From: Guillardia theta CCMP2712
Taxonomy: Eukaryota > Cryptophyceae > Pyrenomonadales > Geminigeraceae
Reading direction: 5' to 3'
DNA length: 49,142 nt
Assembly (NCBI RefSeq): GCF_000315625.1
Contig: NW_005434538.1
Location: forward strand, 47,855-96,996
The stretch's first letter is position 1, and every line of letters starts with the position of its first letter. Of this stretch, positions 11,094 through 29,297 are shown piece by piece. The notes under the pieces are model-generated. The model saw only the letters and a list, made by a program, of their open reading frames with translations. It had not been told where the DNA came from and did not search any database. Both the position numbers and the translations under genes were made by a program.

Positions 11094-13364
11094 CTAAGAG
11101 ATTATGATGATCAAATCTAAGAAAATTTCAAAAAACAAGCCATCTTGTTTTCTCACTACACTGGACCCATCTCTTGTGCTGTCCTCGCGTGAGATTTCTC
11201 GCCAGTTCCTCAGGTCATCGGCCTCTTCCACATTGCAAACAAAACAAAATGCTAGAAGGCATGAAAAAATGGTAGTTCTACAGTTCGCTTACCCTGCAAG
11301 CGGGGTTTCTTGGACCCCAGCAGAGTCAGCACTCAATTTCTTGCTAGTCTTGGCAGGAACTTTCTCTTCTCGATATGTCACTTTCTTCACAGGGTCGACC
11401 TGTTGAAACCAAAAATAAGAAAGAAAGTTATCCAGACAACAAAATGAAACGGCAAATCTTTACGCACCTTTTCCATTTTGATGTTTGGTTTCGAATCTTC
11501 AAGAGATTTTCGATCTGGAAGTTCAAGTCATACTCCTCTCGTTCAAGTCAATCAAACGCTTGACCTTTTCTTTGAGGCAAGATTGTTATCGATCCTGCCC
11601 CACATGATTTCAGTATGTTGATTGAGATGGGCAACGAAGAGGTTGTTTAGTACCTGGTTGCTCCAATTTCTTCCAATCAATGAATTTCGACACACCTCCC
11701 CCGACGGTGAGCAGCAGGGTCCGAAGCATCTCTACCTCCTTCGCTTCCATCCTCTCCTCCATCTCCCCGTACTCACGAGGTCCGCTCAGCCAACCGCTGC
11801 TGCTGATCCATGTTCGAAACAAGCCCTCTTTTCCATTCCCGCCTAGAACCTCTCGGACGCTCTTCGCAAGCATCACTGACATACAAGCGCTGCTCAATCT
11901 TGTCATCTTCAAGAACGCAACGCAGCTGCCGGTCTCGACGACTCGAGACAGAACGTGAACAGCAAGCAGAGGGCTCAGTCGCCCTTCTTGGTCAGCGGTT
12001 ATCTTGTCTTTGAGATATTCTTCCGCAAGGTCTAGTGCCTCCTCTTGTTCTTTTTCCCCCTTACTGTAGTGATCTGCAAGATAGTCGTTCCTGGTCCACC
12101 ATTTTATTTCTGCATTCGCCTCCTCTTCCATATGTCTCAATGAGCTTCTAATCTCCTCGCGCACTGTGAAATCAATAGCTGCTGTCACCATCTTCTTCCT
12201 GTCAATCTCCCCGTATCTCTCTCGTATCCATCGCTCCAGTTTCTCTGACCAGATCTCATCGGCAACCATGGCCTTCCCAACTGTTTTGATCAGCTCAGGC
12301 CCGACCATCTGCTTTGCAAAGGCATGAAAGAATCCTCGGTCACCTTGTTTTTTGTACGTCGTGCCCTTGTTGCTCAGGAACACCAAAAGGAACATCGAGC
12401 ATATTTTCCATCGTGGACCCTTATCTTGCAAGCTAAAAAGGCTTTTTCTTACGAGCTGGAGGAGACTTTCTCGGAAAACATCTGCTCCTGTTCGTGTTGC
12501 TGCAGGACTGTACGCTGCTACAACCTGCACCCCCGAGTCTGTACTGTCTGGCTGCATCCCCTCGCTTTGAATCAAGCTTTCCACTCCCATCCTTATCTGT
12601 TGCAGGTCTGCTGCTACCGTCTTATCATTTCTGAGACAGAGCTTGTCTGGAATGAGTTCCGTACACAATGTCCTTGCATACTGACCATACTTTCCTTGTT
12701 CTCTGTCGTAGCTCATCCGCACCGCGTATTCTATGGCGAGTTTGAGTCTTCGATTCTGAGCAAACATTCCTTGCTCGCTGTCAAGTAGATCTTCGAGGAA
12801 TGCTGATTCGTCCGATGCTTGTTGACCTCTGCTGCACGAAAGGCACAGCGACACTCGCATTCGTTGGATCAAGCTGGATCCTTCATGCTCCAACCTCTCC
12901 ATCCCCATCCACGCGCTTCTCTTGGAGTTTCGGCAGGCATCGATGATAACCAGCAAAGGAGGAATCCTGTCTGAATTCTGGGCAGCTCCATCTCTAAGGG
13001 CCTCCAACATATCCGCTACTGTTATCATGCTCTGCTTAGTCTCTTCAGATTCCTCGGCCCGGACGATGTCACTTGTTAGCAATGCTATATCTCCTTTACT
13101 TAGCTGCATCCCATGCCCAGCAAAGAACACCAATATCAGCTCCAGGCCCCTCGTCTTGCGATCCCTTACGAGGGAAGAAATCTGACTTGTGATCGCCGTC
13201 CTCGTTGAAGGGTTGACCAGAAGAGTTGCCTGGCATCCGGGGCTGCTTTCCAGCTGATTGTGAACGTCAGTAGCGTCACGAATGGCGTTGTCCAAGGTGG
13301 AAATATGCTCGTAGGCATCAATACCAATGCAGAGCGTTTTAATCCGGCAAGTATTCTCTCCCAT
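11094..13364 (-). CDS. Caspase-like (peptidase C14) protein, possibly the N-terminus of the GREB1-like gene
   Basis: The first exon, 13364-11654, begins with a caspase/metacaspase p20-like fold. It has strand one at KTLCIGIDAY, the catalytic His in FFAGHG (residue 84) and the catalytic Cys in IIDACR (residue 144), then about 420 residues without recognised domains. Three short exons, 11514-11468, 11399-11293 and 11208-11157, join in phase and code a charged linker. The frame of the fourth reads on to a stop at 11096-11094. Without splicing, the first exon ends at a stop at 11610. The long GREB1-like frame opens only a few bases downstream on the same strand, so a fused gene is possible, but I could not find a strong splice pair in the right phase for the last join. 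Substrate specificity (Asp or Arg) cannot be read from the sequence. Confidence 0.7.
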
Positions 13365-15132
13365 CTTGCTGCGACCAGTTTGGAATGGCTATACAACCTG
13401 CCGATATTACCAATAAACAATGTGAACAGGGGTTGAAAGAAAATCATGCAAAGCATGCAGCAAAACATATCAGTATCCAGACGTGCGTACCTGGAGATAG
13501 TATCCTCTTATTATTTTAGACTGACAAAGACTTAGTCAATAAAGGGAATTGAGGAACAATAACACTGTGCATAGAACGTTCTCAGTGATTTTCCTGTCTA
13601 ATTCTTTGCTAGGCATCTCTCGGACAACACTTGGTTTGTTAAGCACTTGTAAAAGATGTAACATTGATATATCATTCTCAAACAGAGCCTTCATCGGATG
13701 TCTGAAAGCTAGGAATCCACATTGTGCCAACATGATTGTTTCTACTGGACTTTTTCTCTCACCCCTTTAGACAAAAAGCAGAATTCAAAGGGATTCAGTA
13801 GGGGAATCGGTCAGGATATAAGAAGAAGAATCGGCAGCAGGAGAACAGGCTGGAGGAAAGAGCCAAGGCAGAACTATAAACAAAGAGAAAATCAAGATCT
13901 GTCAAGAGGAGATAGTGAGCAGAAGAAACCAGGAAGATAAAATGAAGCAATGATGAAATTGATGATTTACTGTGGATGGGGACAAGGAATTGGAAGCTGA
14001 TGAGGATGAGGATGAGGATGAGGATGAGGATGAGGATGATGAGGATATGGATCATTTCCAACCAACGATTGGTTTCTCCGTGTGTCTCGTCTGTATCAAT
14101 TCCCCTGAAATACTGCCAATACCTGCTCAACAATCAGAAACTGTCTTCTCACATTCTTAATCCAAATAAAATTTGGCAGGGCGTTACCAGAACATGTGAC
14201 TAGTCTACCATAAGAGATGTCTCTTCCTCTAACATTCTAGTACCATCCTCTCCCTCACTTCATCTGCTTCATCTGCCTCTACCTCGCCTCGCATGTCTGA
14301 GGCGATAGGTGTCTCCAGCACTCCCTTCCTACCTCGCCAGCAACTATTCGCTACCCCTCCAATTACTCTGTCAAGAGGGGGTGGACAGCGTGTCAATCGT
14401 CTCCACCCCACCACCCTCTTCAACGTTCTCACCAAAACCAGCACCCCAGTACCACAAACCCTGCACGGTATGGTACTGGGTGGTGGAGTCCAGTACTTAA
14501 AACTTCACTTAATCCGGCCGCCAGTACCGGCGTAGGCTTTTATAATTTTTATCACTGCCGGGGCCCGAGCTGCCCGGACAACATCGGCACTGAGTGAGTC
14601 CTCAGTGACTCCTGGAGAACCCCCTGGAGTCACTGAAACTGTTTGGTACTACTAATTTACTTTTACTCAAAGTTTACTCGTACTGAGAGTATAACTTGAC
14701 TTTGAGTAAAGAAATTTACTCAACAAGTTCGCTGGTTCAGTGGTACTGAGCGGGGATGAGGTCGAAACCTTTGGAGGCAATGGCAAAATGATCAAGGGGA
14801 GTGGGGAGGACGAGGAGCCGCTCTTGTTGCCGGGAGAAGGTGAGGAGAGGAGGAGGAGATGAAGGAGGAGGGGGAGGGAGGAGGAGAGGAGCATCGACGA
14901 CGAGGAGGAGGAGGAGTAGAGGAACGAGGAGGAGGAGGAGGAGGAAAGGAGGAGGGGAGAGGAGGAGGAGGTTCATCTTGTTCTCAATCTCTGTCTGATC
15001 TTTCTCTGTATCTCTCCCTCTCCTCTGTGGCACGAACGGGAAGCCTTGTGATCTAGTATGTCTCATATTGAAGATGTTCCATACTTCTCTGTTTCTTTCC
15101 GTCGCTTTCCCTGCATCTCACCATTTGCTTGA
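13365..15132. other. Divergent intergenic region with low-complexity DNA
   Basis: Lies between the caspase-like gene (-) and the membrane-protein gene (+), so it should hold both promoters. It contains a (GATGAG)n run at about 13997-14046, motif pairs around CTTTGAGTAAAG and its reverse complement at 14660-14711, and AGG-rich low complexity at about 14837-14972. No gene was recognised; the open frames here are repeat artefacts. Confidence 0.5.
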
Positions 15133-18639
<3,507 letters not shown>

Positions 18640-18709
18640 TCCCGCTGCTGTCAGTTTGCAAGCATTCGTCGCCATGGGCCTGTCTTGGAGGCTATCCGAC
18701 ATAACCCGC

Positions 18710-23535
<4,826 letters not shown>

Positions 23536-25046
23536 TGAAGCTACTGCCCCAGGGACAACAAGTAGAACTAGGGGAAAGAGTAGGAGAGTGTTGCTGTCCT
23601 TCCTGGCATGTTCTCAGTGTCCGATCATGCCGCCGGGCCCCGGGTTGACCTTGAAGTCAGTTGACCAGTATCTCCAATATAAATTTTACTCGCCGTACTG
23701 ATCTTTCACTTAACTTTGAGTAAAGATATCCTTCTTTTACTCATTAAAGTTAAGCTTTATCACCAGTACTGCGCATCCAAGTAGTCGGAGCGCGGGGGAA
23801 TTGTCCTGCGCGCAGTTAAGTGAAGGTATCAGTTAAGTTTGGAGGACAGCAGTTTGCAGGATTAGGTTTGGTTCTCGCTTGTCCTCGTACTGATGTTTAC
23901 CTGGTTTTTTTTCCTCGACTCTCCTGATTTTTAAAACTTAATTGTCTTTGAGTAAAGAATCTCCTGATTGTCCTCGTACTGCTTTTTAACTTAACTTTGA
24001 GTGAAAGATTTTTAACTTAACTTGCCTTCAGTAAAGACGGAGCGCCGCCGGACCTCGGTCCGACCCGGCCCGGGAGGCACGGCAACGGGGCAACTCCGAC
24101 ATGCGACCTGAATGCGTCATGCTCCGGGTCATGCAGCGGGTGATCTGGCGGGTTGAGCTTGCTAGCTGACATTCTCGGTGTAGTCAAGCTCACTGAAGGT
24201 CAATAGCTGTTACTCATATAAAAGCTGTGAGTTTGTTGGGTAAGGATGTGGGTGGGGTGTAGAAGCTCACAAACACACATATTCTTCTTCCAAATACCAT
24301 GAGGCGCTGAGAAATAACAACGCTTCAGGACTGGTACAGCGCAATTCCTTCGAGCGTGGGGTAAATCAAGGGGTAGGGGTGATGATGCACCCTTGGAATA
24401 ACTTCCAAGTTCTGGTAAATGAGGGGGTAACCATGAAAAAAGTAAACGCGATTGACTGGTAGGGTCCAATTCGGAACATACCGAGATATGCCCCACCCCC
24501 TTAAAATCATATTCTCACCTACCCCACCCTCCTTTATGGGGCAGTCGCTACAAAAGAACCCTCGCATGCCCTACCCCCGTAAACACAGCTCTTTAAAACA
24601 CAATTGTTGTGTAAAATAAATACGTTTTAGTCATCATTTTTGACTACCCCTACCCTTCTAAGGAGACAACACGGGTGGTCCAGCAGCTCGCTTTCCCTCT
24701 ACTTTTGACTACCCCTTCCATCCTGTTTTATCACCCACCCGATACCCTGTTTAACCCCATGAAGTACTACCCCCACTTTCCCCAAGGAATACCCTCTTGA
24801 AAGTGTAGTAAAGATCACTCACCCACCCCCATCGCCCCTACCCAACCTTTCCCCCAAGACTCGTTCCACCCAGTCCTCTCTTCTCCCCAAAATCACCCAG
24901 ACAACCATAGAGTACCCCTCATTTACTATGGTATTTGCGATCTCGTTGAGGGGTACTCCTGTACCCAGACCTTTCTACCCCCCTCATCATTCACTCCACC
25001 CACCCACCCCCTGTTGAAACTGGCCCCGAAACCGGGTTGATCAGGA
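23536..25046. other. Divergent intergenic region with dispersed CTTTGAGTAAAG motifs and C-rich DNA
   Basis: Lies between the starts of the MATE gene (-) and the zinc-cluster gene (+). CTTTGAGTAAAG occurs at 23714-23725 and 23946-23957, with a near match at 23995-24007. From about 24360 to 25010 there are many CTACCCC and ACCCCAC runs. No gene was recognised. It probably contains both promoters. Confidence 0.5.
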
Positions 25047-27020
25047 ATGGCGGGTGACATGGAGGAGGAACGATGGAGAAAGAGTCGCCTACAAACAGCG
25101 TCATGGTTTCCTCCGCCGAACTCTTCTCTTTCTAGCTCGTACAACCCGATTCATCACTCGTCGTCTTCCCTGAGCTCGCTTCCAGACTCTTCGCAAACAG
25201 GATACGAAAGCTCATATCAACACGCACAGCAAAACCTAACCGGCACAGCCCCTGCTAGCAGCGAACAGTTTTCCTCTATCGATACTGCGCACTCGCACTT
25301 CTCCTTCTACCGTCCTTCTTCCTCGTCTTTTGATGCTGCTTGTAGCTCAGGTCCATGGGATGAATTCGAAAGCGCTAAAGCAGAACAAGCAGGTGTGCTT
25401 CAGTTTGATATGCCGTTAACGCACAACGCTTCCTCTTTTGGATTCCTGGATGAGATTCCACAGCGGCAAAGCAACAGTTTCAACTTCGCACCGAGTGAAG
25501 CAAACAATTCAACACTCAACACAAACTTTGGTTATACAGGAGCTAACAAGTCAATGGGGCCGAGTGCCAGCGCAGCAGAAGCCATCACGGACGAGGATAG
25601 GTGGTTTCTTGAACAGTCTGCAGCGTTGAAGAATCTCAACAGCAGTGCGGCAAAGCAGCTGGCAGAAGCATTCACTGTGAATGCAGCGCCGACTATGCCT
25701 GTCGATGCGTTTGTCGAAATGTCGTCTCCTAGCAATGCTTCCAGCTGCCCGTCACCGAAGCTTGAGATCATCGGAGACAGCCAAGGAGTTTACTTGCCAT
25801 TTGATGAATCCTTGAATGTTGTTGCTACCAAGAAGCAAGCAAGGTCGAAGAGAGGGCAGTACACTTCGAACCCGTGTGCTGAATGCCGAATGAAGAAACG
25901 AAAGTGCACCAGCACAAGGCCTTGTGCGATGTGTATTGCATCTGGGAATGCAAGCAAGTGTGTCTCCTCGGACTCAGTGGGAAAGTCTTTTGTCGAAAGA
26001 ATCATCTCAGGTTGTCGAGAAGTGAGGTTCGAGCACGACGACAGGATGATTTCAACATTGATGTCCTTAAAGAGCGCCGCGGAGCGGACGGGAGTGAACT
26101 TTGCCTTGTTAAGGATCATGTGGGAGCTTGGTCATGATCCCTCGGCGCTGATACAAGCGTTCAAGATGCTGCCAACGGACGTCAAGTCCGCTATAGATGA
26201 ATCTGTCGATACCATGCAGTCTGTTGTGCGCATGAAGCTGTCAGCGATGAATTTGCACACAGACCTTAACGTTGTACGTGATCAGCAGAACCTCGGAAGG
26301 GTGAACCTGTTTCAGATGCGTTCCAAACAAGCAGGTAGCATCAAGGACGATGAATTTTGTGATGGAAGGTGGGGACATGGACGTTGGATAACCATGTTCG
26401 TAGATCCAGACACCCTGATGCGAACTGGTTTCAAGCTCGGGAATGAGATTTGTGAGCTTTTTGGATATCACCCGGAAGAATTTGTGGCCAGACAATGCAA
26501 TAACGAGCTGAATCTGTTGATGAGCGAGTACGATCTACTGTGGGCCCTGCTCAACAACCTTCTGAACGTGCTTCATCCCACCGTCACGTGGTACTGGAGG
26601 ATAGCCAAGCGGAACGCTACGTCGGAGCACGATGCTATCTTGTTCCTAAAGGTGACTGTGGAGAAGCACTTTGACTCTCTCAACAGACAAGTCGCCTTCA
26701 CCGTCCTGTTTGACCCTGTCGATGAAGCTGAGTTCAGCAACTTCATGTCCAAGGTCCCTGGCATGGACGACCACTCGCAGTCTAGTATGGCTGATCACAT
26801 GAAGGACGTGCAGTGTCGAGGGAAGATTGCCTACCTCCGCCGCTCGAGGACGAACGGATGCCAGAAGCTCTCTGCTCTTGCTTCAGGCTTACGAGAACGG
26901 GTCGCGCCGCTGGTTGGGATGCTGCATCCTTCGGACCCGAACAAGAATGTGCAGGAAGAGCTATCCCGCGTTCCCGAGGACACACCGAAGACTTTGAAAT
27001 ACTCTGCATGGAAGAGCTGA
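25047..27020 (+). CDS. Zn(II)2Cys6 transcription factor with PAS-like segment
   Basis: A single exon of 657 residues. The six-cysteine cluster at residues 277-305 has spacing C-x2-C-x6-C-x5-C-x2-C-x7-C, with the basic RMKKRK loop, which matches the fungal GAL4-type DNA-binding domain. Just before it lies the basic KKQARSKRGQ. The first 270 residues are Ser-, Asn- and Gln-rich, as in activation domains. A segment around residues 460-570, with ICELFGYHPEEFVAR, has the look of a PAS fold, as in some fungal zinc-cluster regulators of carbon metabolism; this is inference. The start ATG follows a long C-rich leader, and no intron is needed. It converges with the secreted-protein gene 170 bp downstream. 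Regulatory targets are unknown. Confidence 0.8.
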   Translation: MAGDMEEERWRKSRLQTASWFPPPNSSLSSSYNPIHHSSSSLSSLPDSSQTGYESSYQHAQQNLTGTAPASSEQFSSIDTAHSHFSFYRPSSSSFDAACSSGPWDEFESAKAEQAGVLQFDMPLTHNASSFGFLDEIPQRQSNSFNFAPSEANNSTLNTNFGYTGANKSMGPSASAAEAITDEDRWFLEQSAALKNLNSSAAKQLAEAFTVNAAPTMPVDAFVEMSSPSNASSCPSPKLEIIGDSQGVYLPFDESLNVVATKKQARSKRGQYTSNPCAECRMKKRKCTSTRPCAMCIASGNASKCVSSDSVGKSFVERIISGCREVRFEHDDRMISTLMSLKSAAERTGVNFALLRIMWELGHDPSALIQAFKMLPTDVKSAIDESVDTMQSVVRMKLSAMNLHTDLNVVRDQQNLGRVNLFQMRSKQAGSIKDDEFCDGRWGHGRWITMFVDPDTLMRTGFKLGNEICELFGYHPEEFVARQCNNELNLLMSEYDLLWALLNNLLNVLHPTVTWYWRIAKRNATSEHDAILFLKVTVEKHFDSLNRQVAFTVLFDPVDEAEFSNFMSKVPGMDDHSQSSMADHMKDVQCRGKIAYLRRSRTNGCQKLSALASGLRERVAPLVGMLHPSDPNKNVQEELSRVPEDTPKTLKYSAWKS

Positions 27021-27190
27021 AGCGATGTTGAAATGTAGATTGTTTTGTAGAGATGATTTAAACTTCTTGGAATTCATAAATGAACGTGGTTATCAACATG
27101 TCTAAGGATGTCCGAGGGGAGGGGGGAGGTGGGCAGGGGGCCCGTCAGCCTCTCGAGTGCTGCCCATGGCGTCGAGACAACTCCTGTCGT

Positions 27191-29245
27191 CTACCCCTCA
27201 AGTGCCCATAGCGTTGCAAAGGTCAGAAGGAAGGTGATGGTAACCGACGTGACAGCCCGGGGATAGCTGGAAGACATGACCCAACAGCTTTCATTCCTGC
27301 ATCCCTTCACCCTCCTGGTGAGCGCCTGCTTGAGCGAGTCGAGCTTGTTCCCCGGTGAGGTACAGACCGACTGCACGAAGTTGTCTATGGAGGAGCAGCA
27401 GAAGTTGCACCCAACACCATCTTCTATCATGCACTCACCGTTTGTCTTCGTCGTCGCATACTGAGTGTATACTCCCTTCTTGAGCAGGCTGCCGGCGTCC
27501 AACGTCTGCCTGGTAAGCTCTGCCACCAGCCCTCCCGCCGACTTGCCCAACTGGAGGAGCTTCACTCCGTTGACCACCTTCATCTCGATCACGATGCTTC
27601 CAGGAGAGTAAGACAGGATCTGGAAGAAGCTCTTGTCCACTCCGAGAGCCGTGGAGAGGTCTTGCAAGACCTGATTCTCAAAGGCGACTTTGTCAACGAT
27701 GTTGCAGTAGTTATCATCGAGAATCATCGTGTAAGGCGCCTCCTCGATCGAGAACGATGCCTTGTTCGTCCAAGGACAAGTGCTCGAGGTGTACTTGGTT
27801 GGCGTGTCTAAGCAGGTCTGGTAGGAGTAGGAGAGCGGCTGGACTCCTGTCTGGTTGCCAGCGGCGAGGATGCCAACAACAGAGAGAGTGACGTCTTGTA
27901 GCTTGCAAGTGTTGGGATCCACATAGCACCAAGCCTCGCAGCACCATGTCCCAGGAGCAGACTGCCAGCCAAATCACCTCCCTCGGTCTGTCTCGACCAG
28001 CAACTCGCACCTCAGGCCACATCTGCACGCACGTCTTCTTCTCCCCGCACGCATGCGAGGCGCAGTCACCGTCTTCCCATGCCTGCGGGCATCTGGTCAG
28101 AGGAGCGAGGCTCTGTCTCTGCAAGTCTCCGCGTCACCGCGCAGTAGCTGCCGTAGTTGGTCTGGACCCCCAGGGAGAGGAGAGTCTGACTCGCCCACGT
28201 CTGCCCAGTGCAGGGGCACGAGGGAGACTTGGAGGTACAAGAGATCAGGATCTGCTTTCTCGACTTGCCCAGGATGTGGGTCCCAGTCGGGACAGCCAGG
28301 TCAGTGATGGACGCGTCGAAGTAGTCTGCTGATGTCAACGCGCCGCTCAGGGGAGGGAAAGTCCCCACCCCGAAGTTCCACGTCCCGCCCCTTGGACGAG
28401 CATGTCAGTGCCTATCGTTGGAGCTCATACCGGCCCATGCACCATGTAGTGTCGAAGTAGAGGTTCGCTCCCTCGGCATTCGCATAGTGCGGCTTCCTGA
28501 TTGACTCCTTCAGTACATGCGTGCTCTGATCAGGACAGAGCACACTGCATCACCCGTTGTACGTGTCGGGGGTGCTGTAAACGCCGTTGCAGGTGCTGGT
28601 GGGATGCCCGGACACCTCGACATTTTTGCACAGGGCCACAGAGCCAGTTCCTACGACGTTGACGCGGCTCTTGTCCACGCCTGCAGCAGCAGCTACTTCC
28701 TCTACCAGCGCCGCCAAGTCCTGTTGCCTGATCTTGCTTTGATCGAGAACCGTGGAGATGGCAACCTGCGAGATCGATCCTCCGTCCCTGATGATATCAA
28801 CAGCTCCGCTGGTCAACCGGTAGAGCGGGGTTGTGCTGAGCTTCGTGCATTCCTGGTCACAGGAGCATCCCTTGTCTGTCGCAAGCCCCTTGGCAACAGC
28901 CTCCAACCATGAGCACAGTGGTTCGCATGAGGCGAAGGAGTTGGAGGAGCCAGGACAAGCGGCTTCGTATCTGGGCGTGCATTGACCCCCGTATGCCGTG
29001 TAGTCCCCAACCTTTCCGGCAACAGATCCTTGCTTCATCCTCAAGACCCCCTTGTGCGTCGCGATTGCGATGTCCTTTTCTTGGGGCAGGGCCGGGTCGA
29101 AGCAACCTTTCCCTGTCACAGTGTAGGGGTGCGAGCAAGGAGGAAGCGCGGGCATGGTGAAGGAGTAGTCAAGGCACTTGAGAACTCCCTCCCCTCCCCC
29201 CATCAAACTCGCTGCCACCACCACCACTAGCACTCGTGCTGCCAT
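27191..29245 (-). CDS. Secreted Cys-rich protein with SEA-like repeats and C-terminal GPI-type signal
   Basis: Five exons, 29245-28554, 28523-28431, 28390-28138, 28082-28011 and 27961-27191, all join in phase and give 626 residues. The N-terminus is a clear signal peptide ending near GGGEG. Two segments have the pattern of a short helix, then a GVDKSR/GVDKSFF turn, then a strand: one in exon 1 (LAALVEEVAAAAGVDKSRV) and one in exon 5. They look like small SEA- or ferredoxin-like folds. Between them a Cys-rich module ends WCCEAWCYVDPNTC, a pattern I know only as common in large protist surface proteins. The last 25 residues are hydrophobic after SSSYPRAV, fitting a GPI-anchor signal. It is probably a cell-surface protein; its role is unknown. 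Confidence 0.75.
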
Positions 29246-29297
29246 GCTAACGAGTATGCTCGGGTTGAGTCAAGTTTTGTACCGCCCTACCAAGTTC

